DNA from: Chryseobacterium mucoviscidosis
GTDB lineage: Bacteria; Bacteroidota; Bacteroidia; Flavobacteriales; Weeksellaceae
NCBI RefSeq assembly: GCF_002177115.1
Contig: NZ_MVAG01000071.1
Coordinates: 1 to 64,000 of the forward strand
Length of the DNA stretch: 64,000 bases
Direction: 5' to 3'
Shown one piece after another: positions 48,344-57,274 of the stretch (position 1 is the first letter of the stretch; each line of letters starts with the position of its first letter). The notes beneath the pieces are model-generated. The model worked only from the letters and a program-made list of their open reading frames with translations. It searched no databases and was not told the origin of the DNA. The position numbers and the translations under genes were made by a program.

Positions 48344-50497
48344 CTAATCAACAATCTTGAAATCCAATTGTTTTTGAATCAGATTTGCCTTTACCACTTT
48401 GATCTGAACCTGATCTCCCAACTGGTATTTTTTACCATGCCTGTTTCCGTACACAGCGTGGGTTTTTGCATCATAAGAGTATGAATCGTCCGTTAAATCT
48501 CTTAATTTGATTAATCCTTCTGCACCGTTTTCCGGAATTTCTACCCAGAAACCGAATTCCGCAACACCCGAAATAACCCCGTTGAAAGTTTCTCCCAAAT
48601 GTTTCTCCATAAATTTCACCTGCATGAATTTTATCGAATCTCTTTCCGCATCTGCCGCCAGTCTTTCCATATAACTGCAGTGTTTTGCTTTTTCTTCAAG
48701 ATCTGCCTTGTTCGGAGATTTTCCGCCATCAAGATAATGCTGCAACAATCTGTGTGCAATTAAATCCGGATAACGACGGATAGGAGAGGTGAAGTGGCTG
48801 TAATAATCGAATCCCAATCCGTAGTGACCAATAGGTTCTGTAGAATAAACCGCCTTGCTCATGCTTCGCATCGCCAGAGTTTCGATCATATTTTCTTCAC
48901 CTTTACCTTTTACATCATGCAGTAATTTATTTAAAGATTCCGCTACTTTTTTGGTATTTGCTAAGTCCATTTTATATCCGAAAGTCGACACAAAATCTCT
49001 CAAAGATTCCAGTTTTGCAGGATCCGGATCGTCGTGAACCCTGTAAATAAAAGTATTCTGCGAAATTTCCCCTCTCTTGTTCAGAGAAACAAATTCCGAT
49101 ACTTTTTTATTCGCCAACAGCATAAATTCTTCAATTAAATGATTGGAATCTTTGCTTATTTTAAAGTAAACTCCAATAGGCTCGTTGTTTTCATCCAGAT
49201 TGAACCGTACTTCACTTCTGTCGAAAGTAATTGCTCCGTCTTTGATTCTTTTCTGACGCATGATTTTTGCCAGTTGATCCAAAACGAGGATTTCTTCTTT
49301 GAAATCGCCGTCTTTTCCTTCAATTCTTTCCTGCGCTTCTTCGTACGTAAATCGTCTGTCTGAATGAATTACCGTTCTTCCAAACCACTGTTTTTTAATC
49401 TCGGCTTTGTCATTCAGCTCAAAAACGGCTGAAAAAGTAAATTTATCTTCGTGCGGACGAAGCGAACAGACATCATTACTTAAAACTTCCGGAAGCATCG
49501 GTACAACGCGGTCTACCAAATATACGGAAGTCGCTCTCTGGTAAGCTTCATCATCCAGAATTGTTCCCGGAACCACATAATGAGAAACATCCGCAATATG
49601 AACTCCGATTTCCCAGTTTCCGTTGTCTAATTTTCTGATGGATAAAGCATCATCAAAATCTTTTGCATCTTTCGGATCGATGGTGAAGGTTGTAATTCCA
49701 CGCATATCCCATCTTTTTGCAACTTCTTCTTCATTGATGCTTCTGTCGATTTTATCTGCATCTCTTTCCACTTCTTCAGGGAATTCGTACGGCAGTCCGT
49801 ATTCCGCAAGAATAGAGTGGATCTCCGTTTCATGTTCTCCGGGAGCTCCTAAAACCTGGATAATTTCTCCTTCCGGATTTTTATCTCCCGGTCTCCATTC
49901 CGTCATTTTTACGATCACTTTATTGCCGTCTTCCGCACCTCCAAATTTCGGTTTAGGAACAAAAATATCGGTATTAATGGTCTTTTTATCGCAAACCACA
50001 AAACCAAAATCTTTATGAGGAACGATCTGCAAAGTTCCCACAAATTCTGTTCTCGTTCTTTCTAAGACTTCCAAAACAGAACCTTCCAGTTTTTTGCCTT
50101 TATAGGTATAGGTTACAATTAATACTTTATCGCCCTGCAAAGCATCTTTTACGTTTTTGGAGTGGATAAAAATATCATCTTCAAGACCTTCTACCTTTAC
50201 ATAAGCATTACCGGACTGGTTGAAATCGATAATTCCTGTTAACGTTCCTTTGATATTAAGGTTAACAATATATTTTCCTTTTTCTGTTTCTTTAATTCTT
50301 TCGGCAGCCTGCAATCTGTGCAGTGCCTGAATCACAAGCTCTCTCTGTCTCGGATTCTTATAATCTATTCCGTCTGCAATCTGCTTATAGTTGTAGACTT
50401 TCGTGGAATTTTCATTCATAAATCTAAGGATCAGTTTTCCGATTTCCTTTAGTTTATGTTCGTTTTTCTGACTTATATATTTTCTTTTTTTTGCCAT
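48344..50497 (-). CDS. rnr: ribonuclease R
   Basis: A 717-residue 3'-5' exoribonuclease of the RNB family that degrades structured RNA. It has an N-terminal winged-helix/cold-shock part (residues 1-220), the RNB catalytic motif DPKDAKDFDDALS near residue 275 and an S1 domain at the end (GVISGVAEFGFWVEIPENG). The aspartates DAKDFDD coordinate the metal ions. Length is normal. A single-gene unit with a terminator. Confidence 0.96.
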   Translation of the reverse strand: MAKKRKYISQKNEHKLKEIGKLILRFMNENSTKVYNYKQIADGIDYKNPRQRELVIQALHRLQAAERIKETEKGKYIVNLNIKGTLTGIIDFNQSGNAYVKVEGLEDDIFIHSKNVKDALQGDKVLIVTYTYKGKKLEGSVLEVLERTRTEFVGTLQIVPHKDFGFVVCDKKTINTDIFVPKPKFGGAEDGNKVIVKMTEWRPGDKNPEGEIIQVLGAPGEHETEIHSILAEYGLPYEFPEEVERDADKIDRSINEEEVAKRWDMRGITTFTIDPKDAKDFDDALSIRKLDNGNWEIGVHIADVSHYVVPGTILDDEAYQRATSVYLVDRVVPMLPEVLSNDVCSLRPHEDKFTFSAVFELNDKAEIKKQWFGRTVIHSDRRFTYEEAQERIEGKDGDFKEEILVLDQLAKIMRQKRIKDGAITFDRSEVRFNLDENNEPIGVYFKISKDSNHLIEEFMLLANKKVSEFVSLNKRGEISQNTFIYRVHDDPDPAKLESLRDFVSTFGYKMDLANTKKVAESLNKLLHDVKGKGEENMIETLAMRSMSKAVYSTEPIGHYGLGFDYYSHFTSPIRRYPDLIAHRLLQHYLDGGKSPNKADLEEKAKHCSYMERLAADAERDSIKFMQVKFMEKHLGETFNGVISGVAEFGFWVEIPENGAEGLIKLRDLTDDSYSYDAKTHAVYGNRHGKKYQLGDQVQIKVVKANLIQKQLDFKIVD

Positions 50498-50830
50498 TTT
50501 AATTTGTAATTCGTTAAATTTTCAATTCTGATCTCCCGATCAGAGGGATTTAAATCATCCTTTAACAAGAGATTTTTTAAATCTTAAAGTTTAGTTTATT
50601 GGTAAAAACCCATCAATTTTCCTTCCATTTATTCTACAACGGAAGTTTTAGTTTTGTATAAATTTAATACAAATATGGAGAAGAGTGGAGAAAAACCTTT
50701 TAATAATGTGTTTTTAAATTTTCTACAGGCTTGTATGGAAATAATAGATGGTAATTTCTATTGGACGCTGCAAATATACAAAATAAAAAATAAATAAGGC
50801 TTGCAATTTGATTTACAAGCCTTTATACTT
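50498..50830. other. intergenic region between rpiB and rnr
   Basis: No gene and no repeat were found. The last 35 bases hold the rpiB terminator; the rest is AT-rich and presumably carries the rnr promoter, which was not located. Confidence 0.5.
50796..50823 (-). terminator. terminator after rpiB
   Basis: AAGGCTTG / CAAGCCTT stem with a 12-base loop directly downstream of the rpiB stop; A-rich sequence lies on its left. Confidence 0.7.
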
Positions 50831-51265
50831 TTAGCAGAATGCAATTTTATCTACTCTGTTCTGATGTCTACCTCCTTCAAAGTCTGTAGAAAGGAATTTT
50901 TCAGCAATTTCAATAGCCACTTCCTTTGATATGAATCTTGCAGGGATCGAAATCATATTGGCATCATTATGCTGTCTTGCCAAGGAAGCAATCTCCGGCA
51001 TCCAGCAAAGTGCGCAGCGAATCTTCTGATGTTTGTTGGCAGTGATCTGAACACCGTTCCCGCTTCCGCACAGCAAAATTCCCAGTTCATTTTCACCGTT
51101 TTCAACAGATGTAGCAGCGGGGTGTACAAAGTCCGGATAATCCACACTGTCTGTGGAAAACGCGCCAAAATCCTGAATTTCAAAACGTTCTGAAAGATAG
51201 TTCTTAACAATCTCCTTGTATTCATAGCCTGCGTGATCTGCAGCAATTGCTATTTTTCTTTTCAT
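50831..51265 (-). CDS. rpiB: ribose 5-phosphate isomerase B
   Basis: A 144-residue isomerase that interconverts ribose 5-phosphate and ribulose 5-phosphate. The sequence has AADHAGYEYKE (residues 7-17), the catalytic cysteine in LLCGSGNG and CALCWMPEIASLARQHND with the conserved histidine. Full length. Confidence 0.95.
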   Translation of the reverse strand: MKRKIAIAADHAGYEYKEIVKNYLSERFEIQDFGAFSTDSVDYPDFVHPAATSVENGENELGILLCGSGNGVQITANKHQKIRCALCWMPEIASLARQHNDANMISIPARFISKEVAIEIAEKFLSTDFEGGRHQNRVDKIAFC

Positions 51266-51700
51266 AATACTTGTATTAAGCCTTTAATAGATTTATTCCA
51301 CACAAAGTTAAGTATAATGTGGATAAGTCTTAAATTTTTGCGAGTTAATTGTGAAAACGCTTGTGGGTAACTGTTGAAAAAAGTTCTAAAACTAAAGTTT
51401 CGTAACATTGAAAAATTTTGTAATGGAATTTTACTTTCATAGATCCGACATTTTTTTACACAAAGTTATTGGGGAGAATTCTCAGTCTTTTCCATAAAAT
51501 ATTTATTAATAATAGTAAATTCTGAAAGTTACCCACAATTGTTAATAACAATGTGAAATACTCTAATATCAATGGATTACAATGTATATAAGTTGTGAAT
51601 TGGCTTAAAATTAAATGTGGTAAAGTATTTCATTAAAATTTATCCCCTAAACTAACAATACTCAACAACAGTATCATTTTTCTTTTTTTAAGAGAAAAGA
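51266..51700. other. AT-rich region with DnaA-box-like sites (candidate replication origin)
   Basis: TGTGGATAA at 51318-51326 is a perfect DnaA box (TTATCCACA on the other strand). TGTGGGTAA (51362-51370) and TTACCCACA (51529-51537) differ in one base. ATTGTTAATAACAAT at 51538-51552 is a 7+1+7 palindrome. The stretch is noncoding, AT-rich and 3-5 kb from two parS sites. This fits an origin, but gene orientation around it is not divergent and no GC-skew was computed. Confidence 0.4.
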
Positions 51701-51787
51701 AATTATGTTGATTGATGAATGATGAGTCTGCGGGAAACTTTTTGAAAACTTTTCAAAGCTTGAATCGTTCTGAAAATTTTAAAATCT

Positions 51788-51795
51788 TACATTTG
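51788..51795 (+). promoter_or_regulatory. -7 box of pgk
   Basis: TACATTTG fits TAnnTTTG; a TTG lies 27 bases before it, somewhat farther than the usual spacing. Confidence 0.5.
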
Positions 51796-51815
51796 TGAAA
51801 CAAAATTTGAACGAA

Positions 51816-51893
51816 ATGAATGAACCCGACCTGCCGGAAAAAATGAAGCCAATGGATTCTCAAAGTCGGTTCACTTTACCCGAAAAAATATAA
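51816..51893 (+). CDS. possible 25-residue leader ORF of pgk
   Basis: ATG AAT GAA ... TAA gives MNEPDLPEKMKPMDSQSRFT and LPEKI, ending 9 bases before the pgk ATG. It lies on the same transcript, so it may affect pgk translation. It could also be chance. Confidence 0.3.
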   Translation: MNEPDLPEKMKPMDSQSRFTLPEKI

Positions 51894-51902
51894 AATGTAC
51901 AT

Positions 51903-53093
51903 ATGAAAACAATCAATGATTTCAATTTCAATGAAAAGAAGGCTCTTGTAAGAGTGGATTTCAATGTTCCGCAGGACGACCAGCTTAAAGTAACAGACAA
52001 TACGAGAATTGTTGCGGTAAAACCAACCGTGGATAAAATCCTTAAAGATGGCGGTTCTGTAATTCTAATGGCTCACTTGGGAAGACCAAAAGGGGAGGTT
52101 AAAGACGAATTTTCACTGAAACATATCGTAGACGAGGTTTCTGAGGTTTTAGGACAGGAAGTTAAGTTTGTGGACGAATGTGTTGGAGAAAAGGCTGAAA
52201 AGGCTGCTTCTGAGCTTAAACCGGGAGAAATTCTTTTGTTGGAGAATCTGCGTTTTCATAACGAAGAGGAAAAAGGCGATGAAGCTTTTGCAGAACAGCT
52301 TTCTAAATTAGCAGATGCGTATGTAAATGATGCATTCGGGACAGCTCACAGAGCGCATGCCTCAACGGCGGTTATTGCTAAATTTTTCCCATCAACTAAA
52401 TTTTTCGGTTTATTGATGGCTAAAGAGCTTCAGGCGATTGATAAAGTATTAAAAAGCGGTGAAAGACCTGTTACAGCTATTCTTGGTGGTTCTAAAGTTT
52501 CAACTAAAATTACCATTATAGAAAATATTTTACCGGCAGTTGATAATTTAATCATTGGAGGCGGAATGGCGTTTACTTTCATTAAGGCTTTAGGCGGAAA
52601 GATCGGTACCTCCTTAGTGGAAGAAGATAAGTTACCTTTAGCACTGGAGATTTTAGAAAAAGCGAAGGAACATAAAGTAAAAGTTTATCTTCCGTCTGAT
52701 ACAGTAATTGCTGAAAGTTTCAGTAATGATGCCGACAGAAAAGAAGTGGATATTTACGAAATTCCTGAAGGTTGGATGGGACTGGATGCAGGTCCGAAAT
52801 CTAGAGATCAGTTCAATGATGTATTGTTAAATTCCAGAACGATTCTTTGGAACGGACCGATCGGAGTTTTCGAAATGTCTAACTTTGCGGCAGGAACTAT
52901 TGCATTGGGAGACAGTATTGCTGAAGCTACAAAATTGGGAGCTTTCTCTTTAGTAGGAGGAGGAGACAGTGTTGCGTTTGTGAAACAATTCGGTTACGGA
53001 GAAAAAGTAAGTTATGTTTCTACCGGAGGAGGAGCGATGTTGGAAAGTCTGGAAGGTTTGGAACTTCCGGGTGTTGCTACCATTAACAATTAA
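51903..53093 (+). CDS. pgk: phosphoglycerate kinase
   Basis: A 396-residue glycolytic kinase making ATP from 1,3-bisphosphoglycerate. Motifs: [11 protein letters not shown] (residues 14-24), MAHLGRPKG near 57, [13 protein letters not shown] near 142 and the nucleotide-binding [13 protein letters not shown] near 354. Length as usual for bacteria. A single-gene unit ended by a strong terminator. Confidence 0.97.
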   Translation: MKTINDFNFNEKKALVRVDFNVPQDDQLKVTDNTRIVAVKPTVDKILKDGGSVILMAHLGRPKGEVKDEFSLKHIVDEVSEVLGQEVKFVDECVGEKAEKAASELKPGEILLLENLRFHNEEEKGDEAFAEQLSKLADAYVNDAFGTAHRAHASTAVIAKFFPSTKFFGLLMAKELQAIDKVLKSGERPVTAILGGSKVSTKITIIENILPAVDNLIIGGGMAFTFIKALGGKIGTSLVEEDKLPLALEILEKAKEHKVKVYLPSDTVIAESFSNDADRKEVDIYEIPEGWMGLDAGPKSRDQFNDVLLNSRTILWNGPIGVFEMSNFAAGTIALGDSIAEATKLGAFSLVGGGDSVAFVKQFGYGEKVSYVSTGGGAMLESLEGLELPGVATINN

Positions 53094-53114
53094 GAAAATT
53101 AATTTATATATCTG

Positions 53115-53145
53115 AAGTCCGCTGATTTTTTCGGCGGACTTTTTA
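53115..53145 (+). terminator. terminator after pgk
   Basis: AAGTCCGC / GCGGACTT stem followed by TTTTTA; it lies 20 bases after the pgk stop. Confidence 0.85.
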
Positions 53146-53779
53146 TTTTAAGCTTGCTCAAAGTCATTTTAAATTTAACCGCAAAAGATAAAAAAGACTT
53201 TATTGAATTTATTTAAAGTATTACAAAAGTCTGCAAAGAGAAAAATCTTTGATTTTTTTACTTATGTATTCTTTTTCAGTTTAAGTATTAAATTTAAGAA
53301 ACTAAAGTGTTTAAATCTTTTGTTATATAAAAGTTTAAATATTGTTCTTAAAAAACGATCAATATTTTTAATTTTCAAATGCGAAGAACAAATTAACAAT
53401 TTTCATTTTTGATTTATCGAGGAATAAATTCTCAAATTTTGAAAATTTCCAGATAATTTAAATTTCTGAAATGGATAAAAATTTTTGCTGATTCAATTTT
53501 TGCTTATTTGTTCATATTTGAGCTAATTTGAAAATTTACCCGAAAATCAAAAAATATGATGATGTTGTAATGATTAAAATTTTCAAGATTCTAAAAGGAT
53601 GAAAATTGAAGTTTTTAAAAACTATTGTTAATTTTCTAATTTTCAAAAAATAGAGTCAAATCTTAAGTTACTAACTTTTTACTAACATATTCTAAAATTC
53701 TGGAGTGATTTTTCCAAAATTTAATCTTGTGAAAAAAATATTCTGAAAATTTAATCGAGTAGGGGAGGTGATAAAAAAT
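53146..53779. other. AT-rich intergenic region of unknown content
   Basis: About 630 bases with no credible gene; a 69-codon open frame at 53203-53412 has only AT-rich codons and no start context. Text such as GAAAATT and AATTTTC recurs many times without a clear period, suggesting decayed or low-complexity DNA. No DnaA box or terminator was found inside. Confidence 0.5.
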
Positions 53780-53807
53780 AAAATCCCGGAGAATTTCCCG
53801 GGATTTT
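53780..53807 (-). terminator. terminator after the methyltransferase gene
   Basis: AAAATCCCGG / CCGGGATTTT with an 8-base loop; A-rich sequence on the left gives a T-run on the leftward transcript. Confidence 0.82.
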
Positions 53808-53867
53808 GATTTTCAAGGCTCAAATTCTGAAAAATTGACATTCAGAAATGGCTTAAATTTCGATTTT

Positions 53868-54689
53868 CTACTTTTTTTCGATAATGTATATCAAACTTGA
53901 AAATTCGTTCGAAAAAAGGGCTTTTACGTTAGAAATCGTTCCGAAGATCGTTGCTTTTAGCCAAAATAGGGATGATTTTTTATATTTTTCGCTTAGCATA
54001 GAGATGTAATAAGAATCCAAAACCAAAGGTTTGATTTTTCTCATTTTCCAGTTGGGTTTTTTAGCAATCAGATTTTCCATACCGTTTTTTGAAAAATGAT
54101 AGATGTGTCTCGGAACATCATACGCTGCCCAATATTCTTTATAATGTTTCGCATCGTATGAAGTAGGATTGGGAACGGCAATAATCAACAGTCCTTTGTC
54201 TTTCAGTTTACGATTGAAAATTTCGAGCATCTCGTCCTGATTTTCGATATGTTCAAAAACATGCCATAAAGTAATTGCGTCCAGACTTTTATCTTCAATG
54301 GAATGAATATTATCTAAAATAGTAGCTTTTGAAATTTTATTCTGGGCTGCTTTTCTTGCATCTGCATCCGGTTCAAAACCGAAAGTTTCGAAATCATTTT
54401 CTATAAACTTTACAAATTCTCCGGCTCCGCAACCGTAATCCAATACTTTTGATCCTTTGCTGATTCGATATAAAAGTATATTTTTTTTGTACTGCAAATT
54501 AAAGGATTGTAAAAATTTATACAATTTTTCTTTAAGACTTCCGGAATCCTGATGGTGGGAAATATAATCTTCACTTTCATAATATTTTGAAATATTGGAT
54601 GGAATAGGGGAGGTCTTGAAAACTCCTTTTGTATCTGTTTCAATAATTTCAAAAATTTCCTGAGATAGAAAATGATCTTTTATTTTCAT
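53868..54689 (-). CDS. class I SAM-dependent methyltransferase
   Basis: A 273-residue protein with the SAM-binding motif I VLDYGCGAGEFV near residues 83-94, motif DAITLWHVFEHIENQDEML near 134-152 and LLIIAVPNPTSYD. It resembles the Methyltransf_23/UbiG-like group that acts on small molecules or sugar-linked substrates. The target was not identified. A short N-terminal part with a cis-SPF repeat-like helix precedes it. Confidence 0.85.
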   Translation of the reverse strand: MKIKDHFLSQEIFEIIETDTKGVFKTSPIPSNISKYYESEDYISHHQDSGSLKEKLYKFLQSFNLQYKKNILLYRISKGSKVLDYGCGAGEFVKFIENDFETFGFEPDADARKAAQNKISKATILDNIHSIEDKSLDAITLWHVFEHIENQDEMLEIFNRKLKDKGLLIIAVPNPTSYDAKHYKEYWAAYDVPRHIYHFSKNGMENLIAKKPNWKMRKIKPLVLDSYYISMLSEKYKKSSLFWLKATIFGTISNVKALFSNEFSSLIYIIEKK

Positions 54690-54777
54690 TTGATTTTTCT
54701 TTAAAATTAAAAATTAAGATATTCAGACCTTTGTATAAGCTCATAAATACCTTAATTTTTGATTGTATTTTTATGAA

Positions 54778-54793
54778 TGTTTCACGTGAAACA
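54778..54793. promoter_or_regulatory. parS site 1 (ParB binding site)
   Basis: TGTTTCACGTGAAACA is an exact match to the bacterial parS consensus, a 16-base palindrome bound by ParB near the chromosome origin. It lies 9 bases after the mnmG stop codon, between mnmG and the methyltransferase gene. Confidence 0.92.
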
Positions 54794-54801
54794 TTTTCGT
54801 T

Positions 54802-56664
54802 TTAGCGTCCTAAATAAACTAATAAAACGTTAATATCTGCAGGCGAAACTCCGCTGATTCTTCCAGCCTGTGCAATTGTTTTTGGTTTTACATTCGTCAT
54901 CTTCTGCTTGGCTTCTGCGGAAAGACTTGAGATCTTTGTATAATCGAAATCTTCCGGAATTTTAATGTTTTCCAGACGGTTCAGTTTTGCTACATTTTCT
55001 TTTTCTTTCTCAATATAGCCTCTATATTTGATATTCACTTCTGCCTGTTCTCTTACTTCATCATCAAATTTAGAAGAAACTTCGTTGATAAAGTCGATCT
55101 GATCCAGTTTTTCCAACGTCATATTCGGTCTTGTAAGAATCTGCGCTGCTCTGTAAGCCTGATCAACAGGGCTGCTTTCGATCGTTTCCAGAATAGGATT
55201 AATTACTCCCGGCTTTAAAGAGGTTTCCCGAAGAAAGCTTTCAAGTTCTTCGCTCTGAGCGACTTTCTCATTCACTCTTTTTAAGCGTTCTTCTTTGGCT
55301 AAACCTAAATCAAAAGCTTTTTGCGTTAATCTGATGTCTGCGTTATCCTGTCTTAAAAGAAGTCTGTATTCTGCTCTTGAGGTAAACATTCTGTACGGTT
55401 CTTCTGTTCCTTTTGTGATAAGATCATCAATTAAAACTCCGATGTAAGCTTCATCTCTGTTAAGGATAAATTCATCCTGTTCCTTTACTTTGTTGTGAGC
55501 GTTAATTCCGGCAATAAGACCTTGTCCGGCTGCTTCTTCGTATCCCGTTGTCCCGTTGATCTGTCCCGCGAAGTACAAATTATCAATTAATTTTGTCTCC
55601 AAGGTATGCTTCAATTGGGTAGGAGGGAAGTAGTCATATTCAATAGCATAGCCCGGACGGAATACTTTTACGTTTTCGAATCCCGGAATATGTTTCATTG
55701 CTTTGATCTGCACATCTTCCGGAAGGGAAGAACTGAATCCGTTTACATAGATCTCTACTGTTTTCCACCCTTCAGGTTCTACAAACAACTGATGTCTGTT
55801 TCTCTCTGCAAAACGGTTGATCTTATCTTCAATACTCGGACAATATCTTGGTCCTAAGCTTTGAATCGTACCATTGAACATTGGGCTTCTGTCGAAACCT
55901 TCACGTAAAATATCATGTACTATTTCGTTGGTATAAACAATGTGACAGCTTAATTGTTTGGTTAATTTAGGAGTATCTAAATAGCTGAATTTTTGAGGAT
56001 TTTCATCTCCTTTCTGTTCTTCCATTTTAGAATAATCCAGACTTCTTCCGTCTACGCGGGGTGGGGTACCAGTCTTCATTCTTCCTGCTTCAAAACCTAA
56101 AGAAACGAGCTGTTCTGTAATACCGAAAGCTCTTGGTTCGCCCATTCTTCCGCCTCCTAATTGTTTGTCTCCAACGTGGATCAAACCATTAAGGAAAGTT
56201 CCGTTGGTAAGAACTACAGAATGTCCTTTGATCTCTATTCCTAATGAAGTAACTACTCCGGCAACTTTATTATTTTCGATAATAAGCTGTTTTACCATAT
56301 CCTGAAAGAAATCAAGATTGGGTGTATTTTCTAAAGCCAAACGCCATTCTTCCGCGAAAAGCATTCTGTCGTTTTGTGTTCTTGGCGACCACATGGCAGG
56401 ACCTTTGGAAAGATTCAGCATCTTGAACTGGATCGCAGATTTGTCTGCTACAATTCCGGAATATCCTCCCATCGCATCGATCTCTCTTACGATCTGTCCT
56501 TTTGCAATTCCTCCCATTGCAGGGTTGCAGCTCATCTGTCCGATGGTCTGCATATTCATTGTAATAAGCAGCGTCTTTGAACCTAAATTGGCTGCTGCAG
56601 CGGCGGCTTCACATCCTGCGTGACCGGCACCCACTACAATTACATCATATATTTCTGAAATCAT
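54802..56664 (-). CDS. mnmG: tRNA uridine-5-carboxymethylaminomethyl modification enzyme MnmG (GidA)
   Basis: A 620-residue FAD protein that with MnmE modifies uridine 34 in certain tRNAs. The N-terminal DVIVVGAGHAGCEAAAAAA (residues 7-25) is the FAD loop; conserved SCNPAMGGIAKGQ (near 45) and the C-terminal helical GISPADINVLLVYLG-like tail are present. Full length. In many bacteria mnmG sits near the replication origin, and here it is bracketed by two parS sites. Confidence 0.97.
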   Translation of the reverse strand: MISEIYDVIVVGAGHAGCEAAAAAANLGSKTLLITMNMQTIGQMSCNPAMGGIAKGQIVREIDAMGGYSGIVADKSAIQFKMLNLSKGPAMWSPRTQNDRMLFAEEWRLALENTPNLDFFQDMVKQLIIENNKVAGVVTSLGIEIKGHSVVLTNGTFLNGLIHVGDKQLGGGRMGEPRAFGITEQLVSLGFEAGRMKTGTPPRVDGRSLDYSKMEEQKGDENPQKFSYLDTPKLTKQLSCHIVYTNEIVHDILREGFDRSPMFNGTIQSLGPRYCPSIEDKINRFAERNRHQLFVEPEGWKTVEIYVNGFSSSLPEDVQIKAMKHIPGFENVKVFRPGYAIEYDYFPPTQLKHTLETKLIDNLYFAGQINGTTGYEEAAGQGLIAGINAHNKVKEQDEFILNRDEAYIGVLIDDLITKGTEEPYRMFTSRAEYRLLLRQDNADIRLTQKAFDLGLAKEERLKRVNEKVAQSEELESFLRETSLKPGVINPILETIESSPVDQAYRAAQILTRPNMTLEKLDQIDFINEVSSKFDDEVREQAEVNIKYRGYIEKEKENVAKLNRLENIKIPEDFDYTKISSLSAEAKQKMTNVKPKTIAQAGRISGVSPADINVLLVYLGR

Positions 56665-56709
56665 TTTTTTTGCTTGTTTTAAGCCTTAATTTTTACTCTT
56701 TTTTACAAA

Positions 56710-56725
56710 TGTTTCACGTGAAACA
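56710..56725. promoter_or_regulatory. parS site 2 (ParB binding site)
   Basis: A second exact TGTTTCACGTGAAACA, 46 bases before the mnmG ATG in its leader or promoter region. The mirrored position with site 1 makes chance very unlikely: both bracket one 1.9-kb gene. Confidence 0.92.
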
Positions 56726-56757
56726 TTTGTAAATTTTATTGTCTTAAATATGTTCTG

Positions 56758-56859
56758 TTGCGCTTTATTTAGCCACGATCGCAGCATTTGTCTGAGCTCA
56801 TTTTCTTTTGAAAAAAGAAAATAGCGAGTGCGGAGAGCGGGATTAAGCTCCTAAAAAAC
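56758..56859. repeat. dispersed intergenic element (TTGCGCTTTATTT ... GCGAGTGCGGAGAGCGGG)
   Basis: Begins TTGCGCTTTATTTAGCC and ends AGCTCCTAAAAAACTT, with an AAAATAGCGAGTGCGGAGAGC core. A corrupted copy forms the start of this window (8-178). It abuts the ybeY stop codon. Confidence 0.7.
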
Positions 56860-57267
56860 TTAATGGTATTTTGCTAAATAATGATCTTCTTTTCCTCGCA
56901 TCTGCAGTTCTTCTTCTTCTGTTTTATCTTTATATCCGCAAAGGTGCAGAATGCCGTGAGCCAAAACTCTCCGTAATTCTTCTTCGTAATTTCTGGATAG
57001 GGTAGAAGCGTTGTCTGAAATGCGCTGCAAAGATACAAAAATCTCGCCGCTTATGGTCTTCCCTTTTACATAGTCAAATGTAATGATATCAGTATAGTAA
57101 TCGTGCTGTAAATAATCCTGGTTTACCTTGAGTAAATATTCGTCGTCACAGAAAATGTAATTGATCTCGCCCAACTTTTTTTCTTCTGAAAGAATAAGAT
57201 CTTCCAGCCATTTTTTGTATTCTGTGTTTACCGATTCGGGTAAGTTTTCGTAAAAAAATTGTATCAT
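56860..57267 (-). CDS. ybeY: endoribonuclease YbeY (rRNA maturation)
   Basis: A 135-residue metalloprotein that helps process 16S rRNA. The metal motif appears as HGILHLCGYKD (residues near 104), with a later KEDHYL supplying the third ligand. This matches the short Bacteroidota form. It is preceded by the patatin gene with a 7-base gap. Confidence 0.9.
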   Translation of the reverse strand: MIQFFYENLPESVNTEYKKWLEDLILSEEKKLGEINYIFCDDEYLLKVNQDYLQHDYYTDIITFDYVKGKTISGEIFVSLQRISDNASTLSRNYEEELRRVLAHGILHLCGYKDKTEEEELQMRGKEDHYLAKYH

Positions 57268-57274
57268 TTCGTAA

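Noticed and set aside
53203..53412. 69-codon plus-strand open frame in the AT-rich gap after pgk
   Set aside because: Composition is dominated by AAA, TTT and ATT codons, there is no promoter or start context, and it lies in low-complexity DNA.
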